Below, piece after piece: positions 1 through 5,679 of a DNA stretch of 7,961 nt (position 1 is its first letter; each line of letters begins with the position of its first letter). Position numbers and translations under genes: made by a program. The stretch comes from Planctomycetota bacterium (lineage in GTDB: Bacteria; Planctomycetota; Phycisphaerae; Sedimentisphaerales; Anaerobacaceae), in assembly GCA_023139715.1 (NCBI GenBank), contig JAGLNB010000175.1:1-7961 (forward strand), written 5' to 3'. Under the pieces are notes generated by a model, which was not told the DNA's origin, did no database searches, and saw only the letters and a list, made by a program, of their open reading frames with translations.

Positions 1-344
1 GAGCGGCTTTGAGGCGAAAGCTTCATGTGAGAAAAAAGATTTTTGGAACGCCGGAAAGACCTCGTTTGTCGGTTTTTCGTTCCAATAAAAATATGTACGC
101 TCAGATAATAGATGACGTTTCCGGTGTAACGCTGGCCAGTGCCAGTACGAGAGCAAAAGATGTACAAAAAGAAATTGCTAATGGCGGTAATAAAAAAGCA
201 GCACAGGCCATTGGCGAAGCGATTGCAAAACAGGCAATCAGCGTTGGAATTAAATGTGTTTGTTTCGATAGAAATAGATATAAATTTCACGGTAGAGTAA
301 AAGTGCTTGCAGATGCAGCGAGAAAAGCTGGATTGGCTTTTTAG
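1..344 (+). CDS. rplR: 50S ribosomal protein L18 (5' partial)
   Basis: L18 binds 5S rRNA, with L5, in the central protuberance of the large subunit. The visible 113 residues carry the family pattern: basic N-terminal stretch RRKLHVRKK, then RPRLSVFRSNKNMYAQIIDD, an Ala-rich helix with GNKKAAQAIGEAIAKQA, and the C-terminal FHGRVKVLADAARKAGLAF ending at a TAG. The reading frame is open to the window edge: codons from position 3 read Ala-Ala before the TTG at 9. In L18 proteins the segment before RRK..VRKKI is normally a short basic helix, so I treat the TTG at 9 as an internal Leu codon and the gene as missing roughly its first ten residues. The next gene, rpsE, begins 58 bp downstream, the usual spc-operon order. 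Identification is firm; only the start lies outside the window. Confidence 0.96.
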   Translation, partial: AALRRKLHVRKKIFGTPERPRLSVFRSNKNMYAQIIDDVSGVTLASASTRAKDVQKEIANGGNKKAAQAIGEAIAKQAISVGIKCVCFDRNRYKFHGRVKVLADAARKAGLAF

Positions 345-365
345 TAATAGCAAAACGCAGTAACT

Positions 366-380
366 CACTACAGAGTAGTG
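366..380 (+). other. Small hairpin in the rplR-rpsE spacer
   Basis: CACTAC (366-371) and GTAGTG (375-380) form a perfect 6-bp stem around the loop AGA. It sits 11 nt before the rpsE Shine-Dalgarno and has no U-tract, so it is not a terminator. It could protect the mRNA 5' side or act as a processing site, but chance is also possible. Confidence 0.35.
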
Positions 381-402
381 CAGGATTAATTGGAGAATTA
401 AA

Positions 403-960
403 TTGGCAGAACAATCGGTCAAAAAAAGTCGTGGCGCAGCGATGCGAAACCAACAGCAAGATGCCAAAGGTGGCATCTTGGAAGATACCGTTGTGAAAAT
501 ATATCGTTGCTCCAAAGTTGTTAAAGGCGGTAGAAGATTCAGCTTTGCAGCATTGGTAGTACTCGGTGATAAAAAAGGCAAAGTTGGTATCGGCTACGGT
601 AAAGCAAATGAAGTACCTTTGGCAATCGAAAAAGGTATGAAAGATGCTAAAAAATCCTTAAACGATGTGTCTCTCGTTGGCAGTACTATACCGCATCAGG
701 TCAATGGAAGGTATAGAGCAACCAAGATAACACTTGTGCCAGCCAGTGCGGGAACCGGCGTTATTGCCGGCTCAAGCGCGAGAGCTGTGTTGGAATTGTC
801 TGGCGTGCAGGATGTGCTTACAAAAATTTATGGAAGTACGTCTGCTAAAAATGTGGTTAAAGCCACTTTGGATGGCTTATTAAAATTGCGAAGTAAGGAA
901 ATGACCGAGTCCCTGCGAGGCGTAAAAATTGACGTGAAAGAAGCATCGCCCAAGGCGTAA
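403..960 (+). CDS. rpsE: 30S ribosomal protein S5
   Basis: S5 is a small-subunit protein at the mRNA entry/decoding region that contacts S4 and affects translational fidelity. The 185-residue product has the expected two domains: an N-terminal dsRNA-binding-like domain (about 25-90), with KVVKGGRRFSFAALVVLGD at 38-56 and KVGIGYGKANEVPLAIEKG at 60-78, and a C-terminal domain (about 97-175), with TLVPASAGTGVIAGSSARAVLELSGVQDVLTK between 110 and 141. The start is TTG: a GGAGA Shine-Dalgarno at 392-396 lies 6 nt before it, while the later ATG at 442 would remove part of the usual N-terminal arm and has no such site. Codons 19-26 form a strong hairpin (listed separately). The gene ends 18 bp before rplO, with no rpmD (L30) between them. 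Confidence 0.97.
   Translation: MAEQSVKKSRGAAMRNQQQDAKGGILEDTVVKIYRCSKVVKGGRRFSFAALVVLGDKKGKVGIGYGKANEVPLAIEKGMKDAKKSLNDVSLVGSTIPHQVNGRYRATKITLVPASAGTGVIAGSSARAVLELSGVQDVLTKIYGSTSAKNVVKATLDGLLKLRSKEMTESLRGVKIDVKEASPKA
457..480 (+). promoter_or_regulatory. Perfect 10-bp hairpin inside rpsE codons 19-26
   Basis: CAAGATGCCA (457-466) is exactly complementary to TGGCATCTTG (471-480), with tetraloop AAGG (467-470). It begins 54 nt after the TTG start, in the poorly conserved N-terminal arm of S5, so the coding constraint there is weak. No U-tract follows, so it is not an intrinsic terminator. A role in translation control or as an RNA-processing site is inference; the structure itself is plain in the sequence. 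Confidence 0.5.
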
Positions 961-978
961 GGCGAGGGTTGGAAAAAT

Positions 979-1422
979 ATGTTGGATTACGAAATAACTT
1001 CTATAGTTGGCAAGAAAAAATCGAGACGGCGTATAGCCAGAGGTCAAGGCAGTGGGCATGGTAAAACGGCTGGCCGAGGACAAAACGGAGCAGGCAGTAG
1101 AGCTGGTTCGGTTTCTGTTTCACTTCTTGAAGGTGGACAGATGCCGTTATTCAGGCGGCTGCCAAAACGCGGTTTCAGTAATTTTAATTTTGCACACAAA
1201 TATGACATTGTTAATGTCTCTCAGCTCGAAGTCTTTGAAGACGGCTCAGTGGTTGGTGTAGAACAATTGTCAAGTGCCGGATTGATTGACGGGCTGAAAA
1301 ATAAAATTAAAATTCTCGGCGATGGTGAGCTAACGAAAAAATTGCAGGTTATCGCTCATAAATTCAGCAAAACCGCTGAACAAAAAATCGTTGATTGCGG
1401 AGGCACAACAAAAACGACTTAA
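979..1422 (+). CDS. rplO: 50S ribosomal protein L15
   Basis: L15 is a late-assembly protein of the large subunit whose N-terminal extension threads through 23S rRNA. The 147-residue product is of normal length. It has the basic glycine-rich N-terminal extension RRRIARGQGSGHGKTAGRGQNGAGSR (about 16-41), then EGGQMPLFRRLPKRGFSN (51-68), and ends with the family signature KILGDGELTKKLQVIAHKFSKTAEQKI (111-137) followed by a Gly-Gly. The ATG at 979 is preceded by GAGGG at 964-968. In many bacteria rpmD lies between rpsE and rplO; here only 18 bp separate them. It is followed by a 69-bp spacer before secY. The short C-terminal tail GGTTKTT replaces the more hydrophobic ending often seen, which is a minor variation. 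Confidence 0.96.
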   Translation: MLDYEITSIVGKKKSRRRIARGQGSGHGKTAGRGQNGAGSRAGSVSVSLLEGGQMPLFRRLPKRGFSNFNFAHKYDIVNVSQLEVFEDGSVVGVEQLSSAGLIDGLKNKIKILGDGELTKKLQVIAHKFSKTAEQKIVDCGGTTKTT

Positions 1423-1430
1423 AAGCGTTG

Positions 1431-1448
1431 GTGGCATAGAAATGCCGT
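1431..1448 (+). other. Hairpin in the rplO-secY spacer
   Basis: GGCAT (1433-1437) pairs with ATGCC (1442-1446) around the loop AGAA, and two flanking G-U pairs could extend the stem to 7 bp. It lies 9 nt after the rplO stop. No U-tract follows, so it does not look like a Rho-independent terminator and read-through into secY is expected. A processing or mRNA-stability role is possible. Confidence 0.35.
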
Positions 1449-1491
1449 CTGTGGCGTACATAAAATACGAGCATTAAAATAAGAGATAAAA

Positions 1492-2847
1492 ATGTTTGGA
1501 ACAGTATTTAATATATTTAAAATTTCAGATTTGCGCAACAAGATATTCTTTACTGTTGCGATGCTGATGATTTACAGGATTGGTTTTCATATTCCCAATC
1601 CGTGCATCGATCAGGCCGAAATGACTAAGGTCGTTTCGAGCAGGGATACGGAAAGCCCGGTTGGAAGAGCTGCTGAATATATGCAGATGTTTACCGGCGG
1701 AACTTTGAGTCAGAGCAGCTTGTTCGGTATGGGAATTATGCCCTACATTACAGCTTCAATTATTTTGATGCTGCTGGGCGAAGTTATTCCGTCTTTGAAA
1801 AAACTACGGCAGGAAGGGCAAACCGGCCAGAAAAAAATACAGGAGTACACCCGCTATCTTACGGTGCTGATTTGCGTTATTCAGGCGATGATGTATATGA
1901 AGCTGATGGGGGCGTTTGTTTATGCCGGAATGCAAAATCAGGCGGTGATAATGGGGATTATTGCTATGACCGCTGGAACTCTTTTTCTGATGTGGCTCGG
2001 CGAGCAGATAGATGAATACGGAATAGGCAACGGTATCAGTTTGATAATTATGGCAGGTATCTTGTCGAGAATGCCATGGGCTGTTCGAATGCTGATTCAA
2101 AATGTGGATTTGAGAGTTGGTGCTCCGGCTGGCTCGATAGGCCCGGCTAAAGTGCTGTTTTTGATAGCTGCGTTTGTGTTTGTCGTTGCAGGTGCTATCT
2201 TAATAACTCAGGGACAGCGAAGAATACCGATTCAGCAGGCGAAGCAAATGCGAGGCAGAAGAGTTTATGGCGGACAAAGACATTATTTGCCGCTACGTGT
2301 AAATCATGGCGGAGTTATGCCGATAATTTTTGCCTCAAGTTTTATGATTTTTCCGCCAGTGATTATTGGCCAGCTTGTAAAAATTCCAGCACTTGAGAAG
2401 TCGGCTGTTTTGCAGACGATTCAGGCAGCACTTAGAAGTGATGCCTATACTTACAACGTTTTGTACATGTTGTTGATATTCCTGTTTGCATATTTCTGGG
2501 TTACAGTTCAGTTCCAGCCAAAAGAAATGGCTAAGAACCTGCGAGATTCGGGGAGTTTTATTCCAGGACTAAGGCCGGGACGAAGAACAGCTGATTATCT
2601 CGAAACAGTTATGACAAGAGTTACATATTTCGGAGCTTCATTTTTGGCTATAATTGCTGTTGTGCCGCATGTGATTTCAATATCAATGGGAATCGATTGG
2701 CGAGTGGCAACTTTTCTTGGCGGAACCGGATTGCTGATTGTAGTCAGCGTTTCACTTGATCTGGTTCAGAAAATTGAAGCCAATCTATTGATGAGAAGTT
2801 ATGACGGCTTTAGCAGCTCAGGGAAAATAAAAGGAGCTTATGGATGA
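1492..2847 (+). CDS. secY: Protein translocase subunit SecY
   Basis: SecY is the inner-membrane channel of the Sec translocon; with SecE and SecG it passes unfolded proteins driven by SecA, or nascent membrane proteins from the ribosome. The 451-residue product shows the ten-helix layout: TM1 about 18-36, the extended loop and plug region about 58-78 (MFTGGTLSQSSLFGMGI), TM2 about 80-100 (IMPYITASIILMLLGEVIPSL), TM3 120-140, TM4 150-170, TM5 178-198 (IGNGISLIIMAGIL), TM6 218-240, TM7 272-293 (HGGVMPIIFASSFM), TM8 320-342, TM9 373-395, TM10 403-424. The cytosolic loop 241-271 (GQRRIPIQQAKQM) and the C5 loop 343-372 (GSFIPGLRPGRRT) carry the Arg residues that bind SecA and the ribosome. The last codons contain the AAAAGGAG ribosome-binding site of the downstream start, and the stop TGA overlaps an ATG as ATGA at 2844-2847. 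Confidence 0.97.
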   Translation: MFGTVFNIFKISDLRNKIFFTVAMLMIYRIGFHIPNPCIDQAEMTKVVSSRDTESPVGRAAEYMQMFTGGTLSQSSLFGMGIMPYITASIILMLLGEVIPSLKKLRQEGQTGQKKIQEYTRYLTVLICVIQAMMYMKLMGAFVYAGMQNQAVIMGIIAMTAGTLFLMWLGEQIDEYGIGNGISLIIMAGILSRMPWAVRMLIQNVDLRVGAPAGSIGPAKVLFLIAAFVFVVAGAILITQGQRRIPIQQAKQMRGRRVYGGQRHYLPLRVNHGGVMPIIFASSFMIFPPVIIGQLVKIPALEKSAVLQTIQAALRSDAYTYNVLYMLLIFLFAYFWVTVQFQPKEMAKNLRDSGSFIPGLRPGRRTADYLETVMTRVTYFGASFLAIIAVVPHVISISMGIDWRVATFLGGTGLLIVVSVSLDLVQKIEANLLMRSYDGFSSSGKIKGAYG

Positions 2848-2933
2848 GAATAGTTTTACTCGGAGCTGTCGGGGCTGGAATAAAAGGAGCTGGTAAATGA
2901 GGATAGTTTTGCTGGGAGCTCCGGGAGCTGGAA
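2826..2933 (+). repeat. Imperfect 53-bp tandem duplication of the adk ribosome-binding site and start
   Basis: Positions 2826-2880 align without gaps to 2879-2933, offset 53 bp, with 44 of 55 bases identical by hand count. Each copy has the same AAAAGGAGCT Shine-Dalgarno (2831-2836 and 2884-2889 cores), 7 nt spacing, an ATG (2844 and 2897) and codons for MRIVLLGA-x-GAG. In the coding part, four of the five changed codons differ only at the third base (AGA/AGG, TTA/TTG, CTC/CTG, GGG/GGA); the fifth is GTC/CCG (Val/Pro). Because 53 is not a multiple of 3, the first copy is out of frame with adk and stops at the adk start. Confidence 0.85.
2844..2900 (+). pseudogene. 18-codon ORF, duplicated adk start fragment (decoy or leader peptide)
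   Basis: This ORF encodes MRIVLLGAVGAGIKGAGK and arises from the upstream copy of the tandem duplication. Its first 12 residues equal the adenylate kinase N-terminus except Val for the Pro of the P-loop. Beyond the junction it reads IKGAGK and stops. Its ATG overlaps the secY stop (ATGA, 2844-2847) and its stop TGA overlaps the adk ATG (ATGA, 2897-2900). It has a good AAGGAG site 7 nt upstream, so it should be translated if the mRNA is. It is far too short to be a kinase. It may be a chance by-product of duplication, or a coupling leader that delivers terminating ribosomes to adk. The largely synonymous differences from adk suggest selection on the peptide or divergence while still coding; that is inference. 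Confidence 0.45.
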
Positions 2934-3550
2934 AAGGAACGCAGTGCAAGAGAATTGTTGATAAGTATAATCTTGTGCATTTGTCCAGTGGAGATATTCT
3001 TAGAAAAGAAAGAGCTGCTGGAAGTCAGCTCGGCAAAAAAGCACAAAGCTATATGGATTCCGGCGGACTTGTGCCGGATGAGTTGATAGTTGAAATGATG
3101 GCTGAAGCAATAAAACAATTAGCTGATGGTTTTGTGTTGGATGGTTTTCCAAGAACAGTTAACCAGGCAGTTGAACTGGATAAATCGCTGGCGAAAAGCG
3201 GCCAGAAAATAGATGCCGTTTTGAACCTGGAAGTAGATGACCAGCGTGTTGCAAAGAGATTGACCGGAAGAAGAAGTTGTCCAGAATGCGGCGAGGTTTA
3301 TCATATTGAAAACCTCAAACCAAAAGTGGATGGAAAATGTGATAAGGACGGAAGTGAACTTACTCAGCGACCGGATGATAAGCCGGAAGTTGTGTTGAAT
3401 CGACTTGAAACTTACCACAAGCTCACAGAGCCGGTAGTGGATTATTATAATAGCAATAATACAGTTTATAATGTTAACGCTGATAGAGATATAGGTGAGA
3501 TAACCTCAGATATATTTGAAAAGTTTTCGCAACTTGTTTCGGCTAAGTAG
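2897..3550 (+). CDS. adk: Adenylate kinase, zinc-LID type
   Basis: Adenylate kinase catalyses ATP + AMP = 2 ADP in the cytoplasm and keeps adenine nucleotides balanced. At 217 residues it matches the long bacterial form. The P-loop GAPGAGKGTQ is at 7-16, the NMP-binding region about 30-60 (SSGDILRKE), the FPRT AMP-contact motif at 84-87, and RLTGRR at 121-126 precedes the LID. The LID carries Cys128, Cys131, Cys148 and Asp151, with the same spacing as the Cys3-Asp zinc site of Bacillus-type enzymes, so a structural zinc is expected. RPDD at 158-161 and Arg169 complete the catalytic arginine set. The start is the second of two nearly identical initiation regions; its ATG overlaps the stop of the 18-codon ORF, and its AAGGAG lies 7 nt upstream. 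It follows secY, the common order in many bacteria. Confidence 0.97.
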   Translation: MRIVLLGAPGAGKGTQCKRIVDKYNLVHLSSGDILRKERAAGSQLGKKAQSYMDSGGLVPDELIVEMMAEAIKQLADGFVLDGFPRTVNQAVELDKSLAKSGQKIDAVLNLEVDDQRVAKRLTGRRSCPECGEVYHIENLKPKVDGKCDKDGSELTQRPDDKPEVVLNRLETYHKLTEPVVDYYNSNNTVYNVNADRDIGEITSDIFEKFSQLVSAK

Positions 3551-3573
3551 ATGTGTGTGGAAATATAAGTTAG

Positions 3574-4368
3574 ATGGCTATAACGCTCAAAAGCCGAAGA
3601 GAAATTGAATTAATGCGTAAGGCAGGTGTTGTTGTAGCCGACGTTCTTTTAAAACTAAAAGAGATTGCAAAACCGTCAGTAACTACTGCTGAACTCGACA
3701 GGGTTGCTTCGAAAATAGCAACCGATGCTGGTGCTGAGCTGCTCTTTAAGGGAGTGCGAAATCCGGCAGTCAAGATGGCTTTTCCAGGTGCAATTTGTGC
3801 TTCGATAAACGAGCAGATTGTTCATGGAATTCCGTCCGAAGCAGCTGTTCTTAAAGAAGGCGATTTGTTGAGCGTTGATTTTGGCGTTCGGTTAAACGGA
3901 TATTGTGCGGATTCGGCGATTACGGTTGGCATTGGCGAAGTTGACAGCGAAAAGATAAAATTGATGGCTGTAACTAAAGCGGTTCTTGACATAGCTATAG
4001 CTGCTGCGAAGCCATCCGTTAAATGGAGCCAGATAGCCACTCAAATGCAGAAATATGCAGAGTCAGCTGGTTTTTCAGTAGTGAAAGATTTTGTTGGGCA
4101 CGGAATCGGCAGAGAAATGCATGAAGACCCAAGAGTGCCGAATTTTGTAAGCGATGAATTGCTCGAAGATGACATTCTTTTGACCGAAGGAATGGTGTTG
4201 GCCGTTGAGCCGATGGTAAACGCCGGAACAGATGCGGTTAAAATATTAAAAGACGGCTGGACGGTAGTAACAAAAGATGGAAAATGCTCAGCTCATTTCG
4301 AGCATACGATTGCAATAAATAAAAATGGTTGTGAAATTTTAACAGCAGTCGGGACAGCCGGGCAATAA
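3574..4368 (+). CDS. map: Methionine aminopeptidase, type I
   Basis: This enzyme removes the initiator methionine from nascent proteins with small second residues, using a dinuclear metal centre. All catalytic residues are visible: His84 (IVHGIPS), metal ligands Asp102 (SVDFG), Asp113 (CADSA), His176 (GHGIGREMHE), Glu212 (AVEPM) and Glu243 (HFEHT), plus His183. Their spacing matches the E. coli enzyme, with a 3-residue insertion before Glu212. No long N-terminal SH3-motif zinc extension is present, so it is the compact type Ia form (264 residues). An in-frame TAG directly precedes the ATG, fixing the upstream limit; the ribosome-binding site is weak (GGA at 3559-3561, far from the ATG), so coupling to adk 23 bp upstream is likely. 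The last six codons and the stop lie in the first unit of the AT-box array, giving a short extra tail AVGTAGQ. Confidence 0.97.
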   Translation: MAITLKSRREIELMRKAGVVVADVLLKLKEIAKPSVTTAELDRVASKIATDAGAELLFKGVRNPAVKMAFPGAICASINEQIVHGIPSEAAVLKEGDLLSVDFGVRLNGYCADSAITVGIGEVDSEKIKLMAVTKAVLDIAIAAAKPSVKWSQIATQMQKYAESAGFSVVKDFVGHGIGREMHEDPRVPNFVSDELLEDDILLTEGMVLAVEPMVNAGTDAVKILKDGWTVVTKDGKCSAHFEHTIAINKNGCEILTAVGTAGQ

Positions 4369-4650
4369 AAATGAATGCGAATGACGGCTGTTAATGTGCG
4401 ACAGTAAAAATAAATAACGCCAAAAGATACGGCAGTCGGGCAATAAAAATAAATGGCGATGAGTGATGGTTGTGCGGTGGACGACAGTAAAAATAAATGG
4501 CTGCAAGGTCGATGATTGTGCGGTGAGCGGCAGTAAGAATAAATGATGCCTGAAGATATGGGTATCTGTTAAAAGATTTTGGCGGCCAAGCAATAAAAAT
4601 AAATAACGCCGAGTGGTTAATGTAAAAAACGGCGATAAAAATTGAGCGGC
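4363..4650 (+). repeat. Degenerate array of seven AT-rich boxes between map and infA
   Basis: This accounts for most of the only spacer over 300 bp in the window (4369-4706). Seven copies of a box with consensus CARTAAAAATAAATRRCG begin at 4363, 4402, 4441, 4485, 4531, 4591 and 4633, so the intervals are 39, 39, 44, 46, 60 and 42 bp. Most are preceded by a G/C-rich GCGA, ACGA, GCGG or CGGG motif. Linkers also share fragments such as GATGATTGTGCGGTG and GATGGTTGTGCGGTGG (copies 3-4), and GCAGTCGGG occurs at 4345-4353 and 4432-4440. The first box holds the map stop codon. No credible gene is visible in either strand here. Possible roles are protein-binding sites, phased A-tract curvature, or a decaying minisatellite. 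Confidence 0.75.
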
Positions 4651-4670
4651 AATGAGCGATGAATTGTAAA
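4642..4670 (+). promoter_or_regulatory. Possible sigma-70-like promoter for infA
   Basis: TTGAGC (4642-4647) and TGTAAA (4665-4670) are separated by 17 bp; each matches 4 of 6 consensus bases. Transcription would begin near 4677, about 30 nt before the infA ATG. The long spacer and repeat array make a separate promoter for the alpha-operon half plausible, but the match is weak and AT-rich DNA gives such hits by chance. Confidence 0.22.
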
Positions 4671-4706
4671 TGAGGATTCGCAGCTGCAAAGAACAAGTTG
4701 GGAAAT

Positions 4707-4922
4707 ATGGTTAAAAAGGATGCAATAAGATTGCAGGCCGATGTGATTGAGGCTTTGCCAAATGCAATGTTTAAGGTTAAGCTCGAAAATGGCCATATAG
4801 TTTTGGCACATGTTTCCGGAAAAATGCGAATGCATTTTATACGGATTCTGCCAGGCGATACCGTCGTAGTGGAAATGTCGCCATACGACCTGAATAAAGG
4901 AAGAATAGTATTACGAAATTAA
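4707..4922 (+). CDS. infA: Translation initiation factor IF-1
   Basis: IF-1 binds the 30S A site and, with IF-2 and IF-3, controls initiator tRNA selection. The 71-residue product is a single S1-type OB fold with the hallmark runs DAIRLQADVIEALPNAMFKV (5-24), LENGHIVLAHVSGKMRMHFI (26-45) and RILPGDTVVVEMSPYDLNKGRIV (46-68). I chose the ATG at 4707 because M-V-K-K-D-A-I aligns with the usual M-A-K-E-D-A-I and gives the family length. A TTG three codons upstream (4698) would add MGN, which IF-1 proteins do not normally carry. No well-spaced Shine-Dalgarno precedes either start: GGGA at 4700-4703 is only 3 nt from the ATG. It follows the AT-box array and precedes rpmJ by 36 bp, a common pairing. 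Confidence 0.95.
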   Translation: MVKKDAIRLQADVIEALPNAMFKVKLENGHIVLAHVSGKMRMHFIRILPGDTVVVEMSPYDLNKGRIVLRN

Positions 4923-4958
4923 GCGTGTCTGTAAATCGATACGGAAGTGAGTGAAAAA

Positions 4959-5072
4959 ATGAAAGTAAGAAGCTCTGTAAAACGTATATGTGAAAATTGC
5001 AAGCTCATTCGCCGAAGAGGCGTTGTACGTGTGATTTGTACAAATCCAAGGCATAAACAGCGACAGGGCTGA
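4959..5072 (+). CDS. rpmJ: 50S ribosomal protein L36, zinc-binding form
   Basis: L36 is the smallest large-subunit protein and has a zinc ribbon packed against 23S rRNA. The 37-residue ORF reads MKVRSSVKRICENCKLIRRR and continues GVVRVICTNPRHKQRQG. Cys11, Cys14, Cys27 and His32 supply the C-X2-C-X12-C-X4-H zinc site, so this is the zinc-containing C+ type and not the zinc-free paralogue. A GGAAG at 4942-4946 lies upstream of the ATG. It sits 36 bp after infA and 114 bp before rpsM, the usual infA-rpmJ-rpsM order. The gene is short enough to be missed by automatic length cut-offs, but the match to the family runs over its whole length. Confidence 0.97.
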   Translation: MKVRSSVKRICENCKLIRRRGVVRVICTNPRHKQRQG

Positions 5073-5135
5073 TGGTAGATAGAAAGCGGTAGTTAAATAG
5101 CAAATTATCGCAGAGCGTAAATAAAATTGTTGTAG

Positions 5136-5163
5136 TTGAAAATAAAAGAGTAAGTGTTAGATA
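5136..5163 (+). promoter_or_regulatory. Possible weak promoter upstream of rpsM
   Basis: TTGAAA (5136-5141, 5 of 6 bases of the -35 consensus) is followed after 16 bp by TAGATA (5158-5163, 3 of 6). The 114-bp rpmJ-rpsM spacer (5073-5186) is AT-rich and contains no gene. The -10 match is poor, so this is only a candidate. Confidence 0.18.
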
Positions 5164-5186
5164 AGTAAATTCAAAGAGGAGATGTT

Positions 5187-5570
5187 ATGCCGCGTATAGT
5201 TGGCGTTGATATTCCTGACCAGAAAGCAATATGGATAGCTCTGACATATGTTCAGGGTATAGGTCGGTATACATCAAAGCAGATTTTGAAAGAAGCCGGT
5301 ATTGATGAGCTTACAAAGGCGAATAAACTGACCGAAGATGAGCTTAGTCGGATAGCGCAGATTATTGATAATAATTATACAGTTGGTGGTGAACTCCGCC
5401 GGCAGGTCTCACAGAATATTGCTCGTCTGAGGGATATAAATTGTTACAAAGGTATGCGGCACAAAAAAGGATTGCCTGTTCATGGCCAGTGTACGCAAAG
5501 TAATGCACGTACACGAAAAGGGCCAAGGAAAACTGTAGCCGGCAAAAAAGGTGTGAAAGAAGCGCGATAA
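5187..5570 (+). CDS. rpsM: 30S ribosomal protein S13
   Basis: S13 sits in the head of the small subunit, contacts P-site tRNA through its basic C-terminal tail, and forms bridges to the 50S. The 127-residue product shows MPRIVGVDIP (1-10), a helix-turn region ALTYVQGIGRYTSKQILKEAGID (18-40) and the conserved tail CYKGMRHKKGLPVHGQ (86-101) followed by NARTRKGPRKTVAGKKG (106-122). A strong GAGGAG Shine-Dalgarno (5176-5181) lies 5 nt before the ATG. It heads the S13-S11-S4-alpha-L17 block. The loop QCTQSN replaces the more common QRT(R/H)TN, so the tail has slightly fewer basic residues than usual. Confidence in identity is very high. Confidence 0.97.
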   Translation: MPRIVGVDIPDQKAIWIALTYVQGIGRYTSKQILKEAGIDELTKANKLTEDELSRIAQIIDNNYTVGGELRRQVSQNIARLRDINCYKGMRHKKGLPVHGQCTQSNARTRKGPRKTVAGKKGVKEAR

Positions 5571-5679
5571 AAACTTTTTATGTCTCGCAAATCCATCTGG
5601 TTGCAGAAGAGTAAATTTAAAATGACAATGAGATGGCTAAGCAGGAGCATGATATAAAGTATGCGTAACAAGGAGAAAT

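Noticed and set aside
9..11. TTG as the start of rplR
   Set aside because: The frame is open upstream to the window edge, and L18 proteins have a basic N-terminal extension before this point, so the TTG is an internal Leu codon.
755..770. CCGGC/GCCGG inverted repeat in rpsE
   Set aside because: Only 5 bp, inside the strongly conserved S5 core codons (GTGVIAG), so probably a by-product of coding.
3551..3568. Five-codon ORF (MCVEI) between adk and map
   Set aside because: Too short, with no ribosome-binding site and no sign of conservation that can be seen here.
4339..4696. Two overlapping minus-strand open frames (about 100-116 codons) across the map-infA spacer
   Set aside because: They are low-complexity (FIFI/LFLLP runs) and exist because the AT-box repeats on the + strand lack TTA, CTA and TCA in two frames. 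The repeats shift phase (44- and 46-bp intervals), no ribosome-binding site or recognisable domain is seen, and one frame runs into map.
4698..4700. TTG as the start of infA
   Set aside because: It would add MGN before the canonical IF-1 start M-V-K-K-D-A-I at 4707; family length and alignment favour the ATG.
5571..5679. Possible promoter (TATAAA at 5653-5658) in the rpsM-rpsK spacer
   Set aside because: No -35-like hexamer at suitable spacing; the nearest (ATGACA) is 25 bp upstream.
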